Below are positions 1-7,898 of a DNA stretch of 17,816 bases, piece by piece. The notes under the pieces were generated by a model, which worked only from the letters and a program-made list of their open reading frames with translations, searched no databases and was not told the origin of the DNA. The stretch is from positions 1 to 17,816 of the forward strand of contig NZ_CALBEX010000493.1 in NCBI RefSeq assembly GCF_937889215.1, written 5' to 3'. Position 1 is the stretch's first letter. Every line of letters begins with the position of its first letter. Source of the stretch: an uncultured Limnohabitans sp. (lineage in GTDB: Bacteria; Pseudomonadota; Gammaproteobacteria; Burkholderiales; Burkholderiaceae_C). The position numbers and the translations under genes were made by a program.

Positions 1-41
1 GGGGGTGGCAGCTCCAGTGCGCAGGGTTCAATGAGCAGGGT

Positions 42-1259
42 TCATTGCCGGGGCTTCAAAGCGAAGTGCTGCGCAGCCCAAAGCGCCCCGGTGCCCAGCA
101 AACTGGCAGCCAGCAGCCACCACAGCGCTAGGCTGTAGCCGTGCTCTTGCGACCACAACAGGCCCAGTGTCAAAGGCGCTGCCGCACGCGCCAGCGCGAT
201 GGGCAAACCCAGCAAGCCATTGAGCTGCCCCACATGGGCGCGGCTCACATATTGCGCCATGGCCGTGCCTTTGACGATGGTGCTCATGCCGTTGCCCAGG
301 CCGTAGAGCACCACGAAGACCAGCGCCGCCAGCGGGTGCAAGCCGCCCAGCAGCAGCACCGCCAAAGAGGCCGGGATCAGGACAGGGATCCAACGGTTGG
401 CCGCGTGCACGTCCCAGACGTGCTCGAACACAAACAGCAGCAAGCGCCCCAGCACCTGGATGATGCCAATGGCGGCGGGCACCGCGATGACCCAGGCCGG
501 TGACAGGCCAGACTCTTGCAACAGCGCCACCATGTGTGGCGGCAAGGCCGACATGATCGCCATCATCATCAGCATGAACAAGGCCAGCAGCCAAAACGGC
601 GCATGCCGCAGGTGTTCGCGCACCGAGGCGCTGGGTGTGGCATCTTGGCCAGCTTGGGGCACAGACCGTGGCGCAGCTTGCAGCAGCCACCAGTGCAAAG
701 GCGCACACACCCCCAGTTGCAGCGCGGCCAAGCCCCACAGCGCCATGCGCCAGCCCCATAGCGACATCCACCAGGCAAACAAGGGGATGAACACCGTGCT
801 GGCCAGGCCACCGAGAAAGGTGATGGTGATGATGGCGCGCCGAAAGTCTTGCGGAAAACGCCGAGTGACCACCGCAAATGCAGGGGTGTAAAGCGTGGCC
901 GCCAAGCCCAGACCCAGCCAAATCCAGGCACCGTAGAACCCCGCTTTGGAATCCACCGCGCTGTGGCCCAGCAAGCCCACCGCGATCCACACCGAACCCA
1001 GGGTCATGACGGCGCGCTCATGCCCGGCATCGATCCAGCGCCCCACTTGGTAAGCCATCAAGCCCTCGGCCAGCAGCGCCATGCTGAAAGCGAGCGAGGA
1101 CTCGGCTCGGCCCATGCCCAACTCGGCCTCCAAGGGCGTCATCAGCAAAGAGAAGGTGTAAAACACACTGCCCCAAGTGATCAACTGCGGCACCGACAGC
1201 CAAAAGCTGAAGGGCCCCAGTTGCGGGGCTGTCAAAACGTGGGGACGGGCGAGGGGCAT
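42..1259 (-). CDS. MFS transporter (substrate unknown)
   Basis: The 405-residue product is very hydrophobic, with about twelve predicted membrane segments, as expected of a major facilitator superfamily permease of the inner membrane. The order fits MFS: N-terminal helices, a conserved-looking GRWIDAG stretch after the second helix, a charged central loop (around VPQAGQDATPSASVREH) between the two six-helix halves, then the second half. I start it at the ATG at 1259. A GTG at 1295 would add twelve residues but has no clear ribosome binding site, and neither does the ATG. It lies 41 bp downstream of comM on the same strand, so the two may be co-transcribed, although no functional link is evident. 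The substrate cannot be read from the sequence; a small organic anion is only a guess. The end is complete, with its stop codon at 42-44. Confidence 0.88.
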   Translation of the reverse strand: MPLARPHVLTAPQLGPFSFWLSVPQLITWGSVFYTFSLLMTPLEAELGMGRAESSLAFSMALLAEGLMAYQVGRWIDAGHERAVMTLGSVWIAVGLLGHSAVDSKAGFYGAWIWLGLGLAATLYTPAFAVVTRRFPQDFRRAIITITFLGGLASTVFIPLFAWWMSLWGWRMALWGLAALQLGVCAPLHWWLLQAAPRSVPQAGQDATPSASVREHLRHAPFWLLALFMLMMMAIMSALPPHMVALLQESGLSPAWVIAVPAAIGIIQVLGRLLLFVFEHVWDVHAANRWIPVLIPASLAVLLLGGLHPLAALVFVVLYGLGNGMSTIVKGTAMAQYVSRAHVGQLNGLLGLPIALARAAAPLTLGLLWSQEHGYSLALWWLLAASLLGTGALWAAQHFALKPRQ

Positions 1260-1300
1260 GGAGCCATTATCCGTGGCCCAAGGCAAACGCGGCACCGGAC

Positions 1301-2833
1301 TCAGTGCGCCTTCAGCACCCGCCGGTACTGCACCGCTTCGGCCACATGCGCGGCACCCAGGGCGTCGCTGCCCGCGAGGTCGGCGATGGTGCGGGCCACC
1401 TTGAGGCTGCGGTGAATGCTGCGCCCGCTCCAGCCCAGTTTGACTGCGGCTTTTTGCAGCAAGGCGGCGGCGTTGTCGTCCAAGCGCGAATGCGTGTCGA
1501 TGGCCTGGCCTTGCAGCTCGGCGTTGGCGCAGCCTTGGCGGGCCAGGGCGCGTTCACGGGCGGCCAGGGTTCTGGCGGCGATGGCTTCGGTGCTTTCACC
1601 GGGCGCGGCCTTGAGCAGATCTTGCGCCGGCAGGCTGGGCACTTCGATGTGCAGGTCGATCCGGTCGAGCAGCGGCCCGCTGAGTTTGCCCTGGTAGCGG
1701 CTGACCTGCTCGGGCGAGCAGCGACAAGCCCGCGTGCTGCTGCCCAAATAGCCGCAGGGGCAGGGGTTCATGGCGGCGATCAGCTGAAAGCGGGCTGGAA
1801 ATTCTGCACGCCGCGCCGCCCGTGCGATGGTGATGCTGCCAGTTTCCAGAGGCTCGCGCAGGGCTTCGAGGGCGGCGCGGGGAAATTCCGGCAACTCGTC
1901 CAAAAAAAGCACGCCGTGGTGCGCCAGCGAAATTTCGCCCGGCCTGGGCGGCGAGCCGCCGCCCACCAAGGCCACTGCACTGGCCGAGTGGTGGGGCTGG
2001 CCGGTGGGGCGCTGCGCCCAGCGTGCCAAATCAAAACGCCCGGCCAGGCTGGCAATCGCAGCCGACTCCAATGCTTCTTCAATGGACATGGGCGGTAGCA
2101 AACCCGCAAACCGCTGGGCCAACATGGACTTGCCTGAGCCGGGTGGGCCCACCATCAAGAGGGAATGTCCGCCAGCGGCGGCAATCTCGAGCACGCGCTT
2201 CACGCCCGCTTGGCCTTTCACGTCGGCCAAGTTGGCGTAACTCGGCGGCGTCGATGGCGTGCTTGGGGCCATGCGGGCCCAACCGTCGGTGGGTTCGGGC
2301 GGGGGGTCGTTGGAAGGCGGGAGAAATTGCTGCACCACATCGAGCAGATGGCGTGCGCAAAACACCTCGGTATCGGGCACCAGTGCCGCCTCTTCGGCAC
2401 TGCCTGGCGGCAACACCAAACGCGTGCGCACTTGCTGCTGGCGCAGCACCAGGCTCATGGCCAGTGCGCCACGCACCGGCCGCAGTTCGCCCGACAGCGA
2501 CAGCTCACCCGCAAATTCGTGACCTGCCAGCTTGGCCCCATCAATTTGTCCACTGGCTGCCAATATGCCCAGTGCAATGGGCAAGTCCAGGCGTCCGGAG
2601 TCTTTGGGCAAATCGGCTGGGGCCAGGTTGACGGTGATGCGCTGGTTGTGTGGAAAGTCGAGCCCGCTGTTTTGCAGGGCCGAGCGCACGCGCTCGCGGG
2701 CTTCCTTGACCTCGACGTCGGCCAGCCCCACCAAGGTGAAACTGGGTAGGCCGTTGGCCATGTGCACCTCAACGGTGACTGCTGGGGCTTGCAGGCCGAC
2801 CAAAGCGCGGCTGTGCACCAAACTGAGACTCAT
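1301..2833 (-). CDS. comM: ComM/YifB-family AAA+ Mg-chelatase-like helicase
   Basis: The 510-residue protein matches the YifB/ComM family in length and order. An N-terminal ChlI-like domain (about 20-145, with GLPSFTLVGL and ESAEEAALV-like stretches) is followed by an AAA+ Mg-chelatase domain. Walker A GPPGSGKS is at about 229-236 and Walker B GVLFLDE at about 307-313. The signature NPCPCGYLG and LSGPLLDRIDLHIEVP follow, and a C-terminal Mg-chelatase domain ends the protein. ComM is known as a hexameric helicase that promotes branch migration during integration of DNA taken up by natural transformation. The start is the ATG at 2833, preceded by a strong purine-rich site (AAGGAGGAGGT, 2834-2844); the open frame continues upstream but without family similarity. 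It is divergent from the porin-glnK-amtB operon, and its leader touches that operon's NtrC box. The MFS gene follows after 41 bp. Confidence 0.96.
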   Translation of the reverse strand: MSLSLVHSRALVGLQAPAVTVEVHMANGLPSFTLVGLADVEVKEARERVRSALQNSGLDFPHNQRITVNLAPADLPKDSGRLDLPIALGILAASGQIDGAKLAGHEFAGELSLSGELRPVRGALAMSLVLRQQQVRTRLVLPPGSAEEAALVPDTEVFCARHLLDVVQQFLPPSNDPPPEPTDGWARMAPSTPSTPPSYANLADVKGQAGVKRVLEIAAAGGHSLLMVGPPGSGKSMLAQRFAGLLPPMSIEEALESAAIASLAGRFDLARWAQRPTGQPHHSASAVALVGGGSPPRPGEISLAHHGVLFLDELPEFPRAALEALREPLETGSITIARAARRAEFPARFQLIAAMNPCPCGYLGSSTRACRCSPEQVSRYQGKLSGPLLDRIDLHIEVPSLPAQDLLKAAPGESTEAIAARTLAARERALARQGCANAELQGQAIDTHSRLDDNAAALLQKAAVKLGWSGRSIHRSLKVARTIADLAGSDALGAAHVAEAVQYRRVLKAH

Positions 2834-2843
2834 ACCTCCTCCT

Positions 2844-2860
2844 TGCCCCATTTTGGTGCG
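2844..2860 (+). promoter_or_regulatory. Predicted NtrC (NR-I) enhancer site
   Basis: This 17-bp stretch, TGCCCCATTTTGGTGCG, matches the classical NtrC consensus TGCACYAWWWTGGTGCA at 15 of 17 positions, with the TGG/GGTGC half intact. Its centre is about 150 bp upstream of the transcription start predicted from the sigma-54 promoter, a usual enhancer distance. It directly abuts the comM ribosome binding site on the other strand, so bound NtrC could also affect comM. The consensus is from known enteric sites; function here is inferred. Confidence 0.7.
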
Positions 2861-2903
2861 CATTGTGTGTTCTGCCGCGCAGTCCGAACGCGGTGAACCT
2901 GTT

Positions 2904-2921
2904 GTGCTCACATTCAAGCAC
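2904..2921. promoter_or_regulatory. Inverted repeat GTGCT-N8-AGCAC, possible second regulator site
   Basis: A perfect 5-bp inverted repeat with an 8-bp spacer lies between the NtrC box and the sigma-54 promoter, about 90 bp before the predicted transcription start. The GTGC/GCAC halves resemble NtrC half-sites but the inner bases do not fit the consensus well. It may be a weak second enhancer site or a site for another regulator. Confidence 0.3.
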
Positions 2922-2974
2922 GCACAGAGGGAGAACGCATGGGGAAAACCCCGAGTGAAGCCATAAAAAACAAG

Positions 2975-2992
2975 TTGGCACGCTCCCTGCAT
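2975..2992 (+). promoter_or_regulatory. Sigma-54 (RpoN) -24/-12 promoter
   Basis: The sequence TTGGCACGCTCCCTGCAT fits the sigma-54 consensus (TGGCACG, four bases, TTGCW) very closely. The -24 GG (2977-2978) and the -12 GC (2989-2990) are exactly 12 bp apart, the required spacing. The predicted transcription start near 3002 leaves a leader of about 26 nt with GGAG at 3018-3021 before the porin start. With the upstream NtrC box it indicates nitrogen-limitation control of the porin-glnK-amtB operon. Confidence 0.85.
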
Positions 2993-3027
2993 ATGCCGTG
3001 TGTCCTTTCTTCAATTTGGAGTTCTTC

Positions 3028-3729
3028 ATGAAATTCGTATCTCAAAAAACATTGTTGGTGTCTTTGTTGGCCGTCGTGCCTTTTGTGGCCAGCGCCCAGC
3101 TGTCCAGCAACATCTCGTTGACCTCCAATTACAAGTTCCGGGGTCAGGATCAGGACCAACTCCCTTTGGCGGACAAATCCAAAGCCTTCAAGCCGGCCCT
3201 GCAAGGTGGTTTTGACTACGCCTTGAGCAATGGTTTTTACGTCGGCAACTGGAACTCAAGCGTGGCCTGGTTGGATGGCAATTCCATGGAGGTGGATGTC
3301 TATGGTGGTTACAAGGGCGAGTTGAGCCCAGGTTTGTCTTACGACGCCGGCGTGATCGCTTACTTATACCCAGGCAATTCTTTGGGCAAAACGACCGAGG
3401 TGTATCTGGGCATGGGTTACGGGCCTTTCAGCGCCAAGTATTCGCAAACTGTTTCCAAAGACTATTTCTTCTATGGCTCCAAAGCCAGCTATCTGAACCT
3501 TGGCTACGCCACCGAGTTGACCGCGGGCCTCACATTCAAAGCCGCAATGGGCATGACCAATTTCAAGGATGCAACCAAAATTGACTTCAGCGACTACAGC
3601 GTTGGCCTGTCTTATGACTTGGGCGAAGGCTACAGCTTGGGCGGTGCCTACGTCGGCGCGACCAAGAAAGCCGATTACGGTTTTGCCAACGACAACCGTG
3701 TGGTGTTGTCTTTGTCCAAAGCCATGTGA
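3028..3729 (+). CDS. TorF-family putative outer-membrane porin (TIGR02001-like)
   Basis: The 233-residue protein has a clear signal peptide (positive MKFVSQK, hydrophobic core, cleavage after ASA at about residue 23). The mature part is a small beta-barrel type: repeated alternating segments rich in Gly, Tyr, Ser and Phe (SLTSNYKFRGQDQ, GGFDYALSNGFYVGNW, VDVYGGYKGEL, YLGMGYGPFSAKYS). This is the pattern of the 'TorF family putative porin' or TIGR02001 group. The start at 3028 is set by GGAG six bases upstream and by the signal peptide. It is first in the operon with glnK (33 bp downstream) and amtB, right behind the sigma-54 promoter, so it probably passes ammonium or another nitrogen source across the outer membrane when nitrogen is scarce. 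The last residue is Met rather than the usual terminal aromatic of outer-membrane barrels. The family is recognised with good confidence; the transported solute is inferred from context only. Confidence 0.85.
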   Translation: MKFVSQKTLLVSLLAVVPFVASAQLSSNISLTSNYKFRGQDQDQLPLADKSKAFKPALQGGFDYALSNGFYVGNWNSSVAWLDGNSMEVDVYGGYKGELSPGLSYDAGVIAYLYPGNSLGKTTEVYLGMGYGPFSAKYSQTVSKDYFFYGSKASYLNLGYATELTAGLTFKAAMGMTNFKDATKIDFSDYSVGLSYDLGEGYSLGGAYVGATKKADYGFANDNRVVLSLSKAM

Positions 3730-4101
<372 letters not shown>

Positions 4102-4123
4102 TGGATCAGAAAGAGAGTCAAAA

Positions 4124-5527
4124 ATGAAAAAACTGTTTGCATCATTGGCCTTGGGCCTGAGTTTGTGGGCCATGGGCAGCTTCGCGCTGGCTCAGACCAC
4201 CACACCCGCTGAAGCCCCTGCCGCTGTAGCGCAGGCTGCAGAAGCTGCACCTGCGGCTGCGCCCGCCGCTGAAGCCGCTGCCCCCGCTGTCAAAGAGACG
4301 GTCGACAAGGGCGACGTCACCTGGATGATGATTTCCACGGTGCTGGTCATCATGATGGTTATCCCCGGTCTGGCGCTGTTCTATGGCGGTTTGGTGCGCA
4401 GCAAGAACATGCTGTCGGTGCTGATGCAGGTCATGGTGGTGTTTTCGTTGATCTCGGTGCTGTGGGCCGTTTATGGTTACAGCCTCGCGTTTGGCGGCGA
4501 AGGCCTGATCTACGGCAACTTTGACAAGTTGTTCCTGAAAGGCGTCACGCCCGACTCATTGGCCGCGACCTTCACGCCCGGCGTGATGATCCCCGAGTTC
4601 ATCTTCATTGCCTTCCAGTGCACCTTCGCGGGCATCACTTGTGCGCTGATCGTCGGCTCTTTTGCCGAACGCATCAAGTTCTCAGCTGTGCTGTTGTTCT
4701 GCACCATCTGGTTCACCTTCAGCTACCTGCCGATTGCGCACATGGTTTGGGGTGGTGGTGGCTATCTGTTTGCGAAAGGTGCTTTGGACTTCGCTGGCGG
4801 TACCGTGGTGCACATCAACGCAGCCATGGCCGGTTTGGTGGGCGCTTATGTGATCGGCAAGCGCATTGGCTACGGCCGTGAAGCCATGGCCCCACACAGC
4901 CTGACTTTGACCATGGTCGGCGCCTCTTTGCTGTGGGTGGGCTGGTTTGGTTTCAACGCTGGCTCCAACCTGGAAGCCAACGGCGGCACAACCCTGGCGT
5001 TCATCAACACCTTGATGGCCACGGCGGCTGCGGTATTGGCTTGGTGTGTCGGTGAAACCCTGACCAAAGGCAAAGCTTCCATGCTGGGCGCTGCTTCGGG
5101 TGCTGTGGCAGGCTTGGTGGCCATCACCCCCGCTTGCGGTACGGTGGGCGTCATGGGTGCCATCGTCATCGGCCTCGTTTCAGGCTTCCTGTGCCTGTGG
5201 GGTGTGACCGGTCTGAAGAAGATGCTGGGCGCAGACGATTCCTTGGATGTGTTTGGAGTGCACGGCGTGGGCGGTATCGTCGGTGCTTTGCTGACCGGTG
5301 TGTTCTCGGCCGGTTCGCTCGGCGGCGTCAAGGGCGACGACTACAACATGATGAGCCAGTTGTTTGTCCAAGCCGAAGGCGTGGTCATCACCATGGTCTG
5401 GTCTGCTGTTGTGGCTTACGTGGCTTACAAAATTGTGGACATGTTGGTCGGTCTGCGTGTCACGGAAGAAGACGAGCGCGAAGGCTTGGACATCTCCTCA
5501 CACGGCGAGTCGGCATACCACGGCTGA
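4124..5527 (+). CDS. amtB: Ammonium transporter AmtB
   Basis: The 467-residue protein is an Amt/Rh-family ammonium channel of the inner membrane. Residues 1-23 form a signal peptide ending ALA, followed by an Ala/Pro/Glu-rich stretch to about residue 56, then about eleven membrane helices. Family motifs are clear: GLALFYGGLVRSKN (82-95), the pore region with HMVWGGGGYL (206-215), DFAGGTVVHINAAMAGL (222-238) and DVFGVHGVGGIVGALLTG (375-392). The twin pore histidines are His230 and His380, 150 residues apart as in E. coli AmtB (168 and 318). The start at 4124 is chosen because it begins the signal peptide; the open frame extends upstream to 4076, overlapping glnK. It is the last gene of the porin-glnK-amtB operon and is followed by a terminator. 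Trimeric AmtB should be gated by the neighbouring GlnK. Confidence 0.97.
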   Translation: MKKLFASLALGLSLWAMGSFALAQTTTPAEAPAAVAQAAEAAPAAAPAAEAAAPAVKETVDKGDVTWMMISTVLVIMMVIPGLALFYGGLVRSKNMLSVLMQVMVVFSLISVLWAVYGYSLAFGGEGLIYGNFDKLFLKGVTPDSLAATFTPGVMIPEFIFIAFQCTFAGITCALIVGSFAERIKFSAVLLFCTIWFTFSYLPIAHMVWGGGGYLFAKGALDFAGGTVVHINAAMAGLVGAYVIGKRIGYGREAMAPHSLTLTMVGASLLWVGWFGFNAGSNLEANGGTTLAFINTLMATAAAVLAWCVGETLTKGKASMLGAASGAVAGLVAITPACGTVGVMGAIVIGLVSGFLCLWGVTGLKKMLGADDSLDVFGVHGVGGIVGALLTGVFSAGSLGGVKGDDYNMMSQLFVQAEGVVITMVWSAVVAYVAYKIVDMLVGLRVTEEDEREGLDISSHGESAYHG

Positions 5528-5556
5528 TCCCCTTCACGGTAACTTTCATTGCAAGC

Positions 5557-5572
5557 GGTGGCGCAAGCCACC
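5557..5572 (+). other. Hairpin with GCAA tetraloop downstream of amtB
   Basis: GGTGGC and GCCACC pair perfectly around a GCAA (GNRA-type) tetraloop, 30 bp after the amtB stop codon. It has no T-run of its own. It may stabilise the 3' end of the mRNA ahead of the terminator that follows. Confidence 0.45.
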
Positions 5573-5579
5573 CATTCAC

Positions 5580-5615
5580 AACCCGCAGTGCGCAAGCCCT
5601 GCGGGTTGTTTCTTT
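5580..5615 (+). terminator. Rho-independent terminator of the porin-glnK-amtB operon
   Basis: A perfect 9-bp GC-rich stem (AACCCGCAG at 5580-5588 with CTGCGGGTT at 5599-5607) has a 10-nt loop and is followed at once by GTTTCTTT. Its place 52 bp after the amtB stop codon fits intrinsic termination of the nitrogen operon. Confidence 0.8.
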
Positions 5616-5619
5616 GGCG

Positions 5620-5634
5620 GGCCAAGTATTGGCC
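5620..5634. promoter_or_regulatory. 15-bp palindrome GGCCAA-GTA-TTGGCC, possible operator
   Basis: A perfect 6-bp inverted repeat with a 3-bp centre lies between the amtB terminator and the SMP-30-like gene, about 80 bp before that gene's start. It could be an operator for the downstream gene, but no regulator gene lies nearby and GC-rich 6-bp arms can arise by chance. Confidence 0.25.
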
Positions 5635-5713
5635 GGTTGGACCTGGGGTTTGATCAGGGTACGTGCCCGCTGATGCGTCGCTGGACGCCATGGCCTCGGG
5701 CACAATGGATTGC

Positions 5714-6664
5714 ATGCACGCACCTGCCTTGTTGACACCTCCTTGGACCGCCCTGACCATCGAGCCCGATGGCTTGGGCGAATCGCCTTTTTGGCATCCG
5801 CAGGAGGAGCGCCTGTATTGGGTGGACATCCCTGGTCGGCGCATCGCCCGCTTGGCGGTGCAGGGCCTGCAGGCCCAAGGGTCGGTCGACTATTGGCCCT
5901 TGGCGCAAGAGCCGGGTTGCATTGCGCCCGTGCAAGGTGGCGGCTTGGTCATGGCCCTGCGCGATGGCATTTATCTGGCAAGCGGGTGGGGTGGCCCCTT
6001 GCAGCTGCTGGCAGCAGCGCCGTATGACACGGGCAAGCAACGCTTCAACGACGGCAAATGCGACGCCCAAGGCCGCTTTTGGGCCGGCAGCCTGTACGAG
6101 CCCAAAGACCAGGCGCTGGGCGCGCTGTACATGCTGGACGGGCAAGGCCTGCACACCATGCTGGGTGGCGTGAAGGACGGTGTGGTGACGGCCAATGGCC
6201 TGGCCTGGTCACCCGATGGCCGCACGGCTTATTGGGCCGACACGGCCGCGCACCAGGTGCGCACCTTTGATTTTGAGCCGGCGACGGGCCAACTGTCAGC
6301 GGCTCGCGTGTTCCACCAAATGGCCCCCAAACCCGCAGGCTGGACATGGGGCAGTGACACCGCGTATGGCGGCCGCCCCGATGGCGCGGCGGTGGACAGC
6401 GAAGGCTGCTACTGGTCTGCCCAATACGAAGGCCAGCGCCTGCTGCGCTTGTCGCCTTCCGGCGATGTGTTGGCCGAAATGATCACGCCCGTGCCTTGCC
6501 CCACCATGCCCTGCTTTGGCGGGCCGGACCTGAAAACCCTGTTCATCACCACATCGCGCCAAGGTCGCGGCACGCCAGAGCTGGCGCAGTACCCGGGGGC
6601 GGGGTGTGTGTTTGCGACCCAGGTAGAGGTGGCGGGTTTGCCGGTGGATGCTTATCGGGCCTGA
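5714..6664 (+). CDS. SMP-30/gluconolactonase/LRE family hydrolase
   Basis: The 316-residue protein is an SMP-30/regucalcin-type six-bladed beta-propeller lactonase, probably cytoplasmic. Visible family motifs are LGESPFWHPQEERLYWVDIPG with the metal-ligand Glu23, FNDGKCDAQGRFWAG with Asn112, TANGLAWSPDG with Asn161, and RPDGAAVDSEGCYW with Asp223. These correspond to the Glu/Asn/Asn/Asp set that binds the divalent metal and substrate in regucalcin. Such enzymes open sugar lactones such as gluconolactone or arabinonolactone; the sugar here cannot be told. In-frame ATGs at 5690 and 5705 are alternative starts. I prefer 5714 because the family core begins soon after it and GGA sits just upstream, but the choice is uncertain. 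It lies 77 bp upstream of glcE in the same direction with no terminator between, so co-transcription is possible. Confidence 0.9.
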   Translation: MHAPALLTPPWTALTIEPDGLGESPFWHPQEERLYWVDIPGRRIARLAVQGLQAQGSVDYWPLAQEPGCIAPVQGGGLVMALRDGIYLASGWGGPLQLLAAAPYDTGKQRFNDGKCDAQGRFWAGSLYEPKDQALGALYMLDGQGLHTMLGGVKDGVVTANGLAWSPDGRTAYWADTAAHQVRTFDFEPATGQLSAARVFHQMAPKPAGWTWGSDTAYGGRPDGAAVDSEGCYWSAQYEGQRLLRLSPSGDVLAEMITPVPCPTMPCFGGPDLKTLFITTSRQGRGTPELAQYPGAGCVFATQVEVAGLPVDAYRA

Positions 6665-6741
6665 GCCGCTCAATTTACAACAAGACTTCCGTTCAAAAAA
6701 TTCACACGGTCCCTCAAGGCCGGGCGTTACCATCTTGACCC

Positions 6742-7887
6742 ATGGAAGCTCAACTCAACACCCTCGTCGATGCCGTGCGCCAAGCCGCTGCGGATGGCCG
6801 CACTTTGCGCTTGCGCGGTGGCGGCAGCAAAGATTTTTGGGGCCAGAGCCTCACGGGAGAGGTGCTGGACACCCGGGTTTACCGGGGCATCGTCAGTTAC
6901 GAGCCCAGTGAGCTGGTCGTCACGGTGCGCTGCGGCACGCCTTTGGCCGAACTGGAAGCTGCATTGGCCGAAAAAGGCCAGTGTTTGGCGTTTGAGCCGC
7001 CGCACTTTGGCGAGGTCGCCACTGTGGGCGGCATGGTTGCTGCGGGTCTGAGCGGCCCCGCCCGCGCCACCGCTGGCGCTGTGCGCGACTACGTGCTCGG
7101 GGCCCGCTTCATCAACGGTCTGGGCGAGCACCTGACCTTTGGCGGCCAGGTCATGAAAAACGTGGCCGGCTACGACGTGAGCCGATTGATGGCAGGCAGT
7201 TGGGGCACGCTGGGCCTGATCACCGAAGTCAGCCTGAAAGTCTTGCCCGTGGCCCCGGCCGAAGCGACTCTGATGATCGCGGGCCTGGCCCAAGGCTATG
7301 CACTCGACTTGCTGCACCGTTGGGGCGGCCAGCCCCTGCCCTTGAATGCCAGTGCTTGGGTGCGCGATACCACCGCCCAGCCTGCGGCGGACTATTTGTT
7401 TGTGCGCCTGCGCGGTGCGGTGGCGGCGGTGCAGTCGGCCACCGGCAAGATGGCTGCCGATGCCGTGGCTTTGGGCGCTCAAGTACAAGCCATGGACAAC
7501 CTCGAAGCCGCTCAAGATTGGCGCGCCAGCGCCGAGCAGTCGCTGGAGTTCTTTGATGCCCCCAACCCCGAAGCTTGCCTGTGGCGCCTGTCGGTGCCGC
7601 AAACCGCGCCGGTTTTGGATTTGCCCTACGCCACCTACATTGAATGGCAAGGTGCGCAGCGTTGGCTTTGGGCGCCGGCCACGGCGGCGGTGCCGCTGCG
7701 CGAGTTGGCGCAATCGTTGGGCGGCCATGCCACGCTGTTCCGTGCCAGCGCCACGCATGTCGAGCTGGACAAAGTCGTCGGTGTGAACACCCCGCTGGAT
7801 ACCGTGCAAGACCGCATCCAGCAACAACTGCAAAAACAGTTTGACCCGAAAGGCGTGTTCGCCACCGGTCGAATGCACCCCCTCTGA
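6742..7887 (+). CDS. glcE: Glycolate oxidase FAD-binding subunit GlcE
   Basis: The 381-residue protein is the smaller flavin subunit of the membrane-associated glycolate oxidase, which oxidises glycolate to glyoxylate and passes electrons to the respiratory chain. It has the PCMH-type FAD-binding fold: RLRGGGSKDFWG (23-34), GIVSYEPSELVVTVRCGTP (49-67), FEPPHFGEVATVGGMVAAGLSGPAR (84-108) and VMKNVAGYDVSRLMAGSWGTLG (around 137-158), all typical of GlcE. The length is slightly above the roughly 350-residue E. coli form. The ATG at 6742 has no strong ribosome binding site, and no better start lies downstream before the conserved region. glcF follows after 11 bp, so the two are co-translated. GlcD, the larger flavin subunit, is not in the window. 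Confidence 0.94.
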   Translation: MEAQLNTLVDAVRQAAADGRTLRLRGGGSKDFWGQSLTGEVLDTRVYRGIVSYEPSELVVTVRCGTPLAELEAALAEKGQCLAFEPPHFGEVATVGGMVAAGLSGPARATAGAVRDYVLGARFINGLGEHLTFGGQVMKNVAGYDVSRLMAGSWGTLGLITEVSLKVLPVAPAEATLMIAGLAQGYALDLLHRWGGQPLPLNASAWVRDTTAQPAADYLFVRLRGAVAAVQSATGKMAADAVALGAQVQAMDNLEAAQDWRASAEQSLEFFDAPNPEACLWRLSVPQTAPVLDLPYATYIEWQGAQRWLWAPATAAVPLRELAQSLGGHATLFRASATHVELDKVVGVNTPLDTVQDRIQQQLQKQFDPKGVFATGRMHPL

Positions 7888-7898
7888 GGCGACTTTTC

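Noticed and set aside
21..48. Two near-tandem copies of GCAGGGTTCA at the MFS stop codon
   Set aside because: Only two 14-bp units with changes; most likely a small local duplication without meaning.
28..990. Long open frame inside the MFS gene on the same strand, and similar frames inside comM, glcE/F and the ATPases
   Set aside because: They lie within genes with clear protein families, lack family signatures and are rich in Arg, Ala, His and Pro, as expected of shadow frames in GC-rich DNA.
2834..2992. N-terminal extension of comM to 2992
   Set aside because: It runs through the sigma-54 promoter and NtrC region, while a strong ribosome binding site and the known family start MSLSLVHSRA are at 2833.
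6665..6741. Gap before glcE searched for a promoter or operator
   Set aside because: Some AT-rich bases but no -35/-10 pair or inverted repeat good enough to list.
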